Counted from the stretch's first letter, positions 27,933 to 34,498 are shown. The stretch is DNA of 62,062 nt from Avibacterium gallinarum (GCF_002921135.1 NZ_PQVJ01000018.1:1-62062), one strand, 5' to 3'. Notes: generated from the letters alone by a model not told the origin. Numbers and translations are program-made.

Positions 27933-28154
27933 TCATAATTTTGTGAAGTTATCTTCAAAAAAGAGCATTATTCCTTGCTGTTTGCACGTCTGTATTTTCT
28001 CTTTAAATTCAGATGTTTCTTTTGCCATTCGGGGCGAATGGCAAACTGGCGTGCGATAAATATTTAAATTTGTTTTGAGATTGGCGATGTAGCCACGAAA
28101 GCCACCGTCATTAGCATAAACGCCGACTTCATAAGCGAGGTTAGTGTTACTCAT
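27933..28154 (-). CDS. Hypothetical phage protein (73 aa)
   Basis: Begins MSNTNLAYEVGVYANDGGFRG. CAGGAGAAAGTCA precedes the ATG. Start lies 8 bases inside the preceding membrane-protein gene. No domain recognised. Confidence 0.65.
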   Translation of the reverse strand: MSNTNLAYEVGVYANDGGFRGYIANLKTNLNIYRTPVCHSPRMAKETSEFKEKIQTCKQQGIMLFFEDNFTKL

Positions 28155-28419
28155 TGACTTTCTCCTGCAAAAGTGCGGTGTAATTTATGAGATATTTTTC
28201 TGTCTCAGCTGTTAAATCAGGTTGTAAATCACCGTGTTCTTGTTGCCATTCTAGGCTTGCCTGGTGTTGCATTTGGGCGATTTTCTCAAGACTGAAATCT
28301 TGCGAAAGGTAGTGTTCTTGCAAATCCGTTGCTAATGCTGGGCGAAAGTAAGCAAGAGCAAAAAGTGCGGTAATGACAATAGATAAAGTGATGGCAGTGG
28401 CTTTGATTAAATCTTTCAT
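28147..28419 (-). CDS. Small single-pass membrane protein, first gene of early operon
   Basis: About 90 aa from ATG 28419 (MKDLIKATAITLSIVITALF), chosen for the AAGGAAACAAAA ribosome-binding site. An N-terminal hydrophobic helix is followed by a polar, probably periplasmic domain rich in Gln and Glu. First complete gene after the long leader. No family recognised. Confidence 0.65.
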   Translation of the reverse strand: MKDLIKATAITLSIVITALFALAYFRPALATDLQEHYLSQDFSLEKIAQMQHQASLEWQQEHGDLQPDLTAETEKYLINYTALLQEKVNE

Positions 28420-28434
28420 TTTTGTTTCCTTCAT

Positions 28435-28460
28435 AAAAAAGCCCACCTGTTACAGTGGGC
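28435..28460 (-). terminator. Terminator-like hairpin before first early gene
   Basis: GCCCAC (28441-28446) and GTGGGC (28455-28460) pair across eight bases; the minus strand continues with six Ts directly before the ATGAAGGAAAC leader of the next gene. An untreated polymerase would tend to stop here. Confidence 0.75.
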
Positions 28461-28613
28461 AAGCGGAGGTTGTTTATGTCTGCACGGGGTTTAACGCCTT
28501 CCGTGTGGGCGTAATGAGTTTCTCCTATTTCTCACTCAGAACCGCACTCAAAGCCACCAGGAAAAAAGACTAAAAACGAGTGGCTAAGAATGCGGTTTTG
28601 AATGAAAGTTATG
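28461..28613 (-). other. Leader segment with possible Ash/Icd-like remnant
   Basis: No complete gene. On the minus strand a frame without start codon reads THYAHTEGVKPRADINN, a string that recalls the Ash/Icd-like small phage proteins; upstream stops interrupt it. A ribosome-binding-like AGGAG sits in the same stretch. The resemblance is from memory and the segment may act only as RNA. Confidence 0.25.
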
Positions 28614-28684
28614 GCAAGGCACACTGACTACGGCAAGAAGATTGGTATAAAATAATCCGTAGATAATGACTCAGTGTGCCTTGC
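28614..28684 (-). ncRNA. Long perfect hairpin in early leader
   Basis: GCAAGGCACACTGA (28614-28627) is perfectly complementary to TCAGTGTGCCTTGC (28671-28684). Directly inside, CTACGG (28628-28633) pairs with CCGTAG (28657-28662), leaving an eight-base bulge and a 23-base loop. No T-run flanks it. It sits 6 bases from the tRNA-like element in the same leftward transcript. Probably a structured or processed RNA. Confidence 0.65.
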
Positions 28685-28690
28685 GATAAA

Positions 28691-28765
28691 TGGTCGCCCC
28701 AAGCAGGGCTCGAACCTGCAACCGAATGCTCATTGAGCTGCTCTGACCTATTGAGCTATTGGGGC
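28691..28765 (-). tRNA. tRNA-like element with collapsed anticodon arm
   Basis: Reads as a tRNA: acceptor GCCCCAA/TTGGGGC, U8 A9, D-stem GCTC/GAGC with loop AATAGGTCA, T-arm GCAGG TTCGAGC CCTGC and encoded CCA. The region between D- and T-arms is 3 nt short: in place of a 17-nt anticodon arm it has GCTC AAT GAGC, a 4-bp stem with a 3-base loop, then ATTCGGTT. No 7-base anticodon loop can be drawn. One extra base precedes CCA, or C at 28766 extends the acceptor to 8 bp. Not a decoding tRNA; a pseudo-tRNA or a tRNA mimic. Confidence 0.75.
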
Positions 28766-28771
28766 GTTTAT

Positions 28772-28969
28772 TTAAAACGACACTTGTCTAACATTTCCCG
28801 CAATCATTACGGCCTTGATTCTTTGCGTGACATTCATCTCGGCTATGCTGATTTTGGTTCTCTGTAAATGCCGTTTTAGATAGACTGGAGTTTTACTTGC
28901 CCAGCCTGCAAGAACCTGTTTGCTTCCACTTTCGGCAACTGCACCGTTTTTCACTGGCTTCTGCTTCAA
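28772..28969 (-). CDS. Possible 65-aa leader protein
   Basis: A TTG-initiated frame (first codons LKQKPVKNGAVAES, then TPVYLKRHLQRTKISIAEMN) has credible amino-acid composition, but no clear ribosome-binding site precedes it. It lies between the nut-like site and the tRNA-like element. It could be a real early phage protein or a chance frame in structured RNA. Confidence 0.3.
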   Translation of the reverse strand: MKQKPVKNGAVAESGSKQVLAGWASKTPVYLKRHLQRTKISIAEMNVTQRIKAVMIAGNVRQVSF

Positions 28970-28993
28970 CAGATGTTTAAAACTTGCTTTTCA

Positions 28994-29031
28994 CTAGGTA
29001 GGTTAGGGCTTTCAATCTAACGACCGCCTAG
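28994..29031 (-). ncRNA. Two-tier hairpin in early leader
   Basis: CTAGG (28994-28998) pairs with CCTAG (29027-29031), and inside it GTTAG (29002-29006) pairs with CTAAC (29017-29021). Lies 10 bases downstream of the boxB-like hairpin in transcript direction. Confidence 0.5.
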
Positions 29032-29040
29032 CACCGTTGC

Positions 29041-29096
29041 GGATTGAATCTAAGTTCAATCCAAGCAAGCTTCTTTGGCTAAATTGTTAAAGAGCA
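29041..29096 (-). promoter_or_regulatory. nut-like antitermination site: boxA plus hairpin
   Basis: On the minus strand TGCTCTTTAACA (29096-29085), continuing AATTTAG, matches the boxA of bacterial rRNA operons, which binds NusB/S10. After 22 bases comes a perfect 8-bp hairpin GGATTGAA/TTCAATCC with a six-base loop (29062-29041), in the place of a boxB. boxA begins about 22 nt after the predicted transcription start. Together this is the layout of a phage nut or rRNA-type antitermination leader. Confidence 0.75.
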
Positions 29097-29124
29097 TTAA
29101 ACGTTGTTTCGTTTTGATGGGTGT

Positions 29125-29153
29125 ATAATAAAACTTAAGTTTTAATATGTAAA
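29125..29153 (-). promoter_or_regulatory. Leftward early promoter PL with operator
   Basis: Minus strand TTTACA (29153-29148), 17-bp spacer, TATTAT (29130-29125). The palindrome AAAACTTAAGTTTT (29130-29143) fills the spacer and would be blocked by the repressor. Drives the leader and the operon down to the AlpA-like gene. Confidence 0.8.
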
Positions 29154-29184
29154 GCAAAAAGTTTTAAAAAGTTGCATTTAAATT

Positions 29185-29198
29185 AAAACAAATGTTTT
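29185..29198. promoter_or_regulatory. Repressor operator upstream of PL
   Basis: AAAACAAATGTTTT, identical to the operator inside the rightward promoter at 32034-32047. Follows the pattern AAAAC-N4-GTTTT shared by four sites. Confidence 0.75.
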
Positions 29199-29310
29199 AA
29201 ATGGTTGATTTTTAACGAAGAATAATTTGAAAAATTTTGTTTGATCGCTTGTTTTTTGAACAATGCAAAAGCAAGGAATTGGAAACTGAGAAATGAATTT
29301 TGCTGAAATA

Positions 29311-29336
29311 CCATTTTCGCGACGCCACGAAAATGG
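29311..29336. repeat. 9-bp perfect hairpin upstream of PL
   Basis: CCATTTTCG (29311-29319) and CGAAAATGG (29328-29336) around an 8-base loop. No T-run. Lies in the 260-bp gap between the lysogeny operon terminator and PL, which otherwise shows no gene. Confidence 0.5.
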
Positions 29337-29435
29337 TTAAGCAAGGAAAGGTTGATTATCTAACAGATTGAAATGATTGTAGCTTATGGATTTAAGCACG
29401 ATTTGAGTAGGGATAAGCAAGATTTTGGGCAAAAG

Positions 29436-29458
29436 AAAACCGCCATTGGGGCGGTTTT
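29436..29458 (-). terminator. Terminator of the lysogeny operon
   Basis: CCGCC (29440-29444) and GGCGG (29450-29454) form a GC stem flanked by A- and T-runs on the two sides. Begins right at the stop codon of the DUF3037 gene. Confidence 0.75.
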
Positions 29459-29460
29459 TA

Positions 29461-30276
29461 TTAGATATTTTTAGCAAAGGCAATCAAATCGCTATTATTA
29501 TTCCAATCAATATGCCGAATGTTAAACCGATCAAACGTACGTTTAATTGCATTCAGGACATTGATTTTATTTGCCGTGTCAGCAGTATCAAGTGTAAAAA
29601 GAATGTTTTCTTTCTTCAGCAACCCTTCTTCATCTGCGCGATTGATTTTTGATACCCAATTATCGCAATGTTCAATCATACTTGGGCTTTCAATTTGATC
29701 AAAGGCCAAGGGTTTAACCGCTTTTAGGATTTCTTTTTCACCTTCATTTTTTAACGCAAGGGGCAATTTGAATTTTGTTAATTCACCTGCTACCGTATAT
29801 TCCTTGTAGCACTGTAGAATTTCATCATTTTCTGCCCTAAACAGTGCTTTAAAGCGTTGAACCATTATACTTTCTTGGTTATCGGATTTTACGCCACACA
29901 GATGAATATATCTTGTATAGAGATCGTTAAAGTAATCTTGTGGATTTTCAACTAAACCTACTGCGGCATTACTATATTGAATTATACCTTCCTTAACATC
30001 AGTATAGTGATGGAAAAAGCGCGCCATTTCCTGTGGTGTAAAATCAAATGCTTGTTCTGTAATGTAGTGTAATTCTTCGTTAATCGTATCACGCACACTT
30101 GCAAATATCTTACTACGATAGAAAAAATCATTCACGCGTTTGTCATTTTTTGCAACGAGTCGATAAGTAAGTTGGCGTTTTTCAGGCTCGCACATCAATA
30201 ATCCAACATTGACGAACTCGCCAGTTTCAAAGTAAGGCTTAAACCTTACAAAGCTATATAGTATTGGTTGTTTCAT
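29461..30276 (-). CDS. DUF3037 family protein
   Basis: 271 aa beginning MKQPILYSFVRFKPYFETGEFVNVGLLMCEP, the hallmark opening of DUF3037. Such genes are typically found beside HipA-like kinases, as here, where the start overlaps the kinase stop by 4 bases (ATGA). The biochemical role is unknown. It is the last gene of the cI transcript and so should be made in the lysogen. Confidence 0.85.
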   Translation of the reverse strand: MKQPILYSFVRFKPYFETGEFVNVGLLMCEPEKRQLTYRLVAKNDKRVNDFFYRSKIFASVRDTINEELHYITEQAFDFTPQEMARFFHHYTDVKEGIIQYSNAAVGLVENPQDYFNDLYTRYIHLCGVKSDNQESIMVQRFKALFRAENDEILQCYKEYTVAGELTKFKLPLALKNEGEKEILKAVKPLAFDQIESPSMIEHCDNWVSKINRADEEGLLKKENILFTLDTADTANKINVLNAIKRTFDRFNIRHIDWNNNSDLIAFAKNI

Positions 30277-31010
30277 TCGATGTCGTCCCAGTAATGTTCT
30301 TCATTAATCCGATTTAATAATGTTTTTATTTTGCTGATACAGTCGTCTATCTCTTGATTTTCATCATCAAGCAAGAACCATTTATCAGGTAAATTTTGGT
30401 AAATATGATCAAAGTTATTCAAAATGTCAATGGCTTTATCTGTAAAGAGCTGTTTATCAACCCAATCTAATTTCCAGTCTCTATTGGCAGGTGCAAAAAT
30501 ATGTTCATCGAATGTCGCACATTCATCAAATGCAAGGTTATGATCAATCACAAAAATCTTCTGCTGCCATTCATTAAATAGTAAATTGATATTTCCAGTA
30601 CCTATGTTTGAAGCGGTTCTATCCGAATTAAGAATCCAGCGGTCAAACATATAAAGTAACTTTTGTAAATCTTCGGGGAAATAGCGAGGATTTTTAGCTT
30701 GCACCGTTTTGGCCACTTTTGCTTGGGCAATATGTTCGGAAGCAAAAGCTAATCCTGCAGGGAGCATTGGTTGCCATTCTGGTGAAGTGTATTCACTTGC
30801 CTGCTTAGGTATATCAACAAAACAGAATGGAGGGCAAGGCAGGCCTATTTCAATTGCTAATGCTGTTCCTATTGTTTCTGCTAATAGTTGCTCCATTGGC
30901 ATCATTGCCGTTGTTTTTACGACAAACCACTGTCCATTTTCAACCTGGCAAATAAACGGACTAGTTATTCCCATCTCCATTCTTTCTCGAATGAAGGTTA
31001 CTTTACTCAT
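30273..31010 (-). CDS. HipA-like Ser/Thr kinase
   Basis: About 245 aa. Kinase core motifs resemble HipA: WFVVKTTAMMPMEQLLAETIG early (ATP-binding Lys and Glu), ILNSDRTASNIGTGN (catalytic Asp and metal Asn) and IFVIDHNLAFD (metal-binding Asp). It lacks the N-terminal half of full HipA, as do the stand-alone HipA-family kinases paired with DUF3037. ATG at 31010 follows AAGGAAAGGATAGAA and is preferred over 31064. Probably part of a defence or toxin module expressed with CI. Confidence 0.8.
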   Translation of the reverse strand: MSKVTFIRERMEMGITSPFICQVENGQWFVVKTTAMMPMEQLLAETIGTALAIEIGLPCPPFCFVDIPKQASEYTSPEWQPMLPAGLAFASEHIAQAKVAKTVQAKNPRYFPEDLQKLLYMFDRWILNSDRTASNIGTGNINLLFNEWQQKIFVIDHNLAFDECATFDEHIFAPANRDWKLDWVDKQLFTDKAIDILNNFDHIYQNLPDKWFLLDDENQEIDDCISKIKTLLNRINEEHYWDDIE

Positions 31011-31041
31011 TTCTATCCTTTCCTTAATTGGCAACCCCAGC

Positions 31042-31263
31042 CTATACCCCACCTTTATCTTCACCTTTGCCCACTACCACATCAGCAAACTGATGTAGAT
31101 TCTCCAATTCAATTGATAGCATACAGGTGACGAGATTCCGCAACGATGCTGGATCAACGCTCAGCAAACCTTCTAAATATTCTTTCTGCTCTGCTTTAGA
31201 ATATTCAGTACGGCGTAGCGCCTCTTTGAGCAAGTCAATGAGAAACTGATCGCGTTCTTTCAT
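31042..31263 (-). CDS. Unknown small protein in lysogeny operon
   Basis: About 73 aa from ATG 31263 (MKERDQFLIDLLKEALRRTEYS), preceded by AGGTGG; an ATG at 31287 overlapping the cI stop is the alternative (81 aa). Helical and charged. It lies between cI and the kinase gene. No family recognised; it could be a regulator of the kinase, by position only. Confidence 0.6.
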   Translation of the reverse strand: MKERDQFLIDLLKEALRRTEYSKAEQKEYLEGLLSVDPASLRNLVTCMLSIELENLHQFADVVVGKGEDKGGV

Positions 31264-31283
31264 TTTTAGCCACCTAATAACGT

Positions 31284-31964
31284 TCAACCGCCACGCCAGA
31301 CTTTCTTACCTAAGATTCTGAAAGAATCGGGGGTTTCCATACTTTCATCAATATCAATAGGGGGGTAACCTTCGGCTGAACTAATTAATTGAATTCCATT
31401 TTCTGTTCTCATAAGACGCTTAATGAATAAACGTTGCTTATAAGACACCGCATAAATTTCTCCATCTTCAATGTCTATATCATCAGTATCAATAATTACA
31501 GTATCGCCATTTTCTAAATCGGGAACCATACTTGAGCCTTTTACATACATTGCTTTACAGCTATCAGGATTGATGTTGTATCGACGAAACCAAGATTTTC
31601 GCAACAATACAGGATCTTCATCGTTGATAAACCAAGCCAAGTTACCTGTTCCTGCCGATAATTTAATATCGTACATATCTATTTTTATGTAGTTATCTAA
31701 TTGAGAGCCGCTCACATCATCTGCAATCTCAACATTGTGTATGTCAATAGGATTTAATGCCATATCGCCATCACCTGTTGATAACCAATCAGCCGAAACA
31801 TTAAGGGCTTTTGCAAGTTTTAATAGATAACGTGGATTGAGTGTTTTTCCGTTAAGTATCTTACCAATGGCTGTTTGAGATACTCCTACATCCAAACCTA
31901 GCTCTACTTGAGTCTTGCCAGACACTTTCATTGCGTAATCTAGTCGTTCTGCTAATGAATTCAT
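31284..31964 (-). CDS. cI: CI-type repressor (HTH + S24 peptidase)
   Basis: Maintains lysogeny. An N-terminal helix-turn-helix (KTQVELGLDVGVSQTAIGKILNG, residues about 16-38) is followed by a C-terminal LexA-like domain. Its predicted self-cleavage Ala-Gly is in LSAGTGN, the nucleophile in KGSSMVPDLENGD, and the lysine in RLFIKRL. It should therefore be cleaved on RecA activation. ATG at 31964 has GGAGGGAAAT upstream. It likely binds the AAAAC-N4-GTTTT operators. Confidence 0.92.
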   Translation of the reverse strand: MNSLAERLDYAMKVSGKTQVELGLDVGVSQTAIGKILNGKTLNPRYLLKLAKALNVSADWLSTGDGDMALNPIDIHNVEIADDVSGSQLDNYIKIDMYDIKLSAGTGNLAWFINDEDPVLLRKSWFRRYNINPDSCKAMYVKGSSMVPDLENGDTVIIDTDDIDIEDGEIYAVSYKQRLFIKRLMRTENGIQLISSAEGYPPIDIDESMETPDSFRILGKKVWRGG

Positions 31965-31984
31965 ATTTCCCTCCAAATACTGTC

Positions 31985-32013
31985 ATTTTAAAACTTTAGT
32001 TTTTAATAATCAA
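31985..32013 (-). promoter_or_regulatory. Promoter of cI operon with operator
   Basis: Minus strand TTGATT (32013-32008), 17-bp spacer, TAAAAT (31990-31985). Operator AAAACTTTAGTTTT (31990-32003) lies inside the spacer, so repressor or Cro binding here would shut off cI. Confidence 0.75.
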
Positions 32014-32023
32014 AAAACTAGCC

Positions 32024-32052
32024 TTTACATACAAAAACAAATGTTTTAATAT
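32024..32052 (+). promoter_or_regulatory. Rightward early promoter PR with operator
   Basis: TTTACA (32024-32029), 17-bp spacer, TAATAT (32047-32052). Operator AAAACAAATGTTTT (32034-32047) spans the spacer and reaches the -10. The transcript starts about 27 bases before the cro start codon. Confidence 0.8.
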
Positions 32053-32085
32053 GTTTTAAAACTTTTTAGAAAAATTTAAAACATT

Positions 32086-32292
32086 ATGCTTACTAATAAA
32101 ACTATCTTAGACATAATTACCATTGCTGGTAGCCAGCAAAAACTTGCTGATTTATGTGGCGTTTCTCAGATGACCATTAGCAAATGGCTCAATGGTGGTG
32201 GGATTAACGCCCGTTATATTCCCTTGCTTGCTCAGGCGAGCCAAGGAAAGTTCACGCCTGAAGATATTCTTAATGAATTATCTAACCCCTAA
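32086..32292 (+). CDS. cro: Cro-like repressor
   Basis: 68-aa helix-turn-helix protein (SQQKLADLCGVSQMTISKWLNGG), divergent from cI and first gene of the rightward operon; similar in build to Cro and to YdaS-type proteins. The leader is only about 27 nt and shows no clear ribosome-binding site (AAAATTTAAAACATT before ATG), which is unusual in this phage. Confidence 0.8.
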   Translation: MLTNKTILDIITIAGSQQKLADLCGVSQMTISKWLNGGGINARYIPLLAQASQGKFTPEDILNELSNP

Positions 32293-32312
32293 TCTACCCA
32301 AAGGAAGTCGCA

Positions 32313-32594
32313 ATGGCACGCAATAAATTAACAGAAGACGCAAGCAAGATTGCGGATTTGATTTACAAGAAGTCGTCGGAAAAGACGAATAAAGAGATTG
32401 CAGAAAAAATTGGCATCGATCCAAGTAATCTGGGGAGATTCCAATCAAATTATCTTGAGATGGTTTGTGCTTATTTGGACGAGATTGGTTTGAGCGTTCA
32501 CGTCAAAGACGAATCGCGGTTAGTGCCGCAAGATGAACACAGAGCCTTGGTCACTTTAGCAAAAAAAGCGATCGAAGAAATGGAACAGCAATAA
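32313..32594 (+). CDS. CII-like activator
   Basis: 93 aa with an HTH (TNKEIAEKIGIDPSNLGRFQSN) and C-terminal charged tail, in the position of lambda cII. Expected to activate cI and/or int promoters after infection. AAAGGAAGTCGCA precedes the ATG. Assigned by position and weak similarity. Confidence 0.7.
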   Translation: MARNKLTEDASKIADLIYKKSSEKTNKEIAEKIGIDPSNLGRFQSNYLEMVCAYLDEIGLSVHVKDESRLVPQDEHRALVTLAKKAIEEMEQQ

Positions 32595-32598
32595 AAAA

Positions 32599-32616
32599 CC
32601 ACCGTTGCAGCGGTGG
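32599..32616. repeat. Hairpin after cII-like gene
   Basis: CCACCG ttgcag CGGTGG, a 6-bp GC-rich stem right after the stop. A T-run exists only on the minus strand, so it is not a clear terminator for the rightward transcript. Confidence 0.5.
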
Positions 32617-32638
32617 CTAATCAATTTAGGAATTAACT

Positions 32639-32881
32639 ATGGAAGAAAATATTAATCCAAACGAAAAACAAAGTCAAAGCCAATGTAACAAAATCTTGGC
32701 TTATCTAAAAACAGGTAAAAAAATCACAGCACTTGAGGCGTTAAATCGCTTTGGCTGTATGCGTCTTTCTGCCCGTATTTTGGATTTGCGTGAGCAGGGT
32801 TATCCCATCACTGATGAGATGATGAAAGATCCAAATTCTGGCAAGCGTTATAAGGCTTATTGGCTAATGGAGACTGTGTAA
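32639..32881 (+). CDS. Helix-turn-helix phage protein (80 aa)
   Basis: Small winged-helix-like domain (CNKILAYLKTGKKITALEAL then RLSARILDLREQGYPI), the common phage HTH found upstream of O-like genes. Stop overlaps the O start (TAATG), pointing to coupled translation. Exact role unknown. Confidence 0.75.
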   Translation: MEENINPNEKQSQSQCNKILAYLKTGKKITALEALNRFGCMRLSARILDLREQGYPITDEMMKDPNSGKRYKAYWLMETV

Positions 32882-33594
32882 TGAGTATGCTCTTAATGGT
32901 TAAAGCAATGCAATGTAAAGTTGGGAATGCTACTCGTAAACTTGTTTTGCTTAAATTGGCGGATAATGCCAATGATGACGGCGTTTGCTTTCCTTCTTAT
33001 CAACATATCGCTGACCAATGCGAGATCACTCGTCGCAGTGCGATCTCACACATTGAAGCGCTGATTGAGATGGGTTGGATTGAGAAAAAAGAGCGCAAAA
33101 CGAAAGAAGGAAATACTTCAAACTTGTACATTCTGCGTCTTAAGAAAGATGGTGAACATTCTTCACCAGCTAGTGAAAATGCTTCACCAGATAGTGAAAA
33201 TATTTCACCACCCCCTAGTGAAAATATTTCACCCAGAACCAGTCACTCTATTAACCAGTCAATTAACCATAAAAAAACTTCGCAAAAAAAATCGCAAAGT
33301 GCGGTGGAAATTTTGGCAAGTTTTGGCATTGAAGGGGAACTTGCAGAAGATTTTATCCAACACCGAAAAGCCAAACGTGCGGTAATCACCAACACGGCGA
33401 TGGCGCGACTGAAAAAACAAGCGGATTTAGCCAAATTGCCACTCGGGGAGGTGGTGGCGATGATGATTGAACGTGGCTGGCAAGGCTTTCAAGCCGATTG
33501 GGATTGGAAAATTGCGGACAGCAAAAAGCCAAAATTCAGCGACGATGACGATAGCTGGTGGCGTGGCAAAACCATTGAGATTCGGGGGTATTGA
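32881..33594 (+). CDS. O-like replication initiator
   Basis: About 237 aa. An N-terminal winged helix (LKLADNANDDGVCFPSYQHIADQCEITRRSAISHIEALIEMGWI) binds DNA, and a C-terminal domain probably contacts the P-like helicase loader. The central part encodes SENxSP repeats because the gene contains the iterons of the phage origin, as lambda O does. ATG 32881 overlaps the previous stop; a TTG further upstream is unlikely. Confidence 0.85.
   Translation: MSMLLMVKAMQCKVGNATRKLVLLKLADNANDDGVCFPSYQHIADQCEITRRSAISHIEALIEMGWIEKKERKTKEGNTSNLYILRLKKDGEHSSPASENASPDSENISPPPSENISPRTSHSINQSINHKKTSQKKSQSAVEILASFGIEGELAEDFIQHRKAKRAVITNTAMARLKKQADLAKLPLGEVVAMMIERGWQGFQADWDWKIADSKKPKFSDDDDSWWRGKTIEIRGY
33162..33246 (+). 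repeat. Phage replication origin iterons
   Basis: Four iterons of the form TTCACC...TAGTGAA: 33162-33177, 33183-33198, 33204-33222 and 33228-33246 (the last degenerate, ending AGTCAC). Each is itself an inverted repeat. They are followed by an A-rich stretch (33250-33295). This is the layout of lambdoid ori inside the O gene. Confidence 0.75.
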
Positions 33595-34271
33595 TGAACC
33601 AAGTTACAGCAACACAACTGCAGAATGCAATTGGGCGTGAACCAAGTTATCACGCTCCTGTGGGCAAACAAGAAATTCCACCGCACGTTGCCAAATTTGT
33701 CGATCGTCTGTTCGTTCGCCTAAAAGCGATATTCCCCGCGTGGCAAGCCGCATTTGACGATGAAGAAGGATACCAAGAAGCCAAGCACCTTTGGCTTGAA
33801 GCTTTGGTGAATAACGGGGTAACTAGCGCCGCTCAATTTAAGCGTGGTATTGCTCAAGCGGAGCGTGAGAATAAGCCATTTTTTCCAAGCGTGGGGCAAT
33901 TTATCACTTGGTGCAAGCAAGATCGCTTTGAAGTGTTAGGCTTACCGAGCGAAGACGAGCTTTACCAACGGCTGAAAAAATTTCAAAGCTACGGAATGCT
34001 GGAAATCCACAAATTCCACTTTGAGAACGATGCGGAATATTGGTTGCTGACGGATTTGTATTGCAACAACCGAGAAGCCACGGAAGAAAAATTGCGCAAA
34101 GCAGTGACCAAAGCGTTGAAAGCGATGGCAGCACGCTTGGAAGCGGGCGAAACGTTGCCTAAACCGCAAATCACCCTGCCAAAGAAACCGAGCTTTGTGC
34201 CGCCTGAAAGACAACGTGAGATTAACCTGCGCGGCATTGCCGCCTGCAAAGCAGCTTTGGGGATTTTGTGA
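33594..34271 (+). CDS. P-like replication protein
   Basis: 225 aa, helical, with FFPSVGQFITWCK typical of phage P-type helicase-loader proteins. Start codon overlaps the O stop (TGATG). Recruits the host DnaB helicase by analogy with lambda P. Confidence 0.75.
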   Translation: MNQVTATQLQNAIGREPSYHAPVGKQEIPPHVAKFVDRLFVRLKAIFPAWQAAFDDEEGYQEAKHLWLEALVNNGVTSAAQFKRGIAQAERENKPFFPSVGQFITWCKQDRFEVLGLPSEDELYQRLKKFQSYGMLEIHKFHFENDAEYWLLTDLYCNNREATEEKLRKAVTKALKAMAARLEAGETLPKPQITLPKKPSFVPPERQREINLRGIAACKAALGIL

Positions 34272-34498
34272 TGACTAAATACAAATGCCCGAAGTGCGGT
34301 GGAGAATTGTCGGATTTATGGGATAGGCAACCTGTGAATGCTTTTATCGGTGAATATTCAGACGATAGATTCCGCTGTGAAGGGAAGCTGAAAGAAGCTA
34401 AACACGATCGTATGGGGGAATTTGTGTGGGTGAATCGTACAAAATCTTGTGGGTATTTTAGTCTTGATGAGTTAGGGATTGAAAGCGATGGAAACTAA
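34268..34498 (+). CDS. Small zinc-finger-like phage protein
   Basis: 76 aa with an N-terminal CPKCGGEL and later RCEG and KSCGY, able to form a zinc ribbon. Overlaps both neighbours by a few bases. Function unknown; in the rightward early operon between P and ninB. Confidence 0.7.
   Translation: MMTKYKCPKCGGELSDLWDRQPVNAFIGEYSDDRFRCEGKLKEAKHDRMGEFVWVNRTKSCGYFSLDELGIESDGN

Noticed and set aside
28676-28867. Plus-strand 63-codon frame beginning MPCDKWSPQAGLEPATE
   Set aside because: It is the antisense of the tRNA-like element; the PQAGLEPAT string is the usual artefact of translating a tRNA backwards, and it opposes the operon.
29185-29336. CRISPR-like or arm-site array near PL
   Set aside because: Only isolated palindromes with unequal spacing are present; no repeated unit with spacers exists here or elsewhere in the window.
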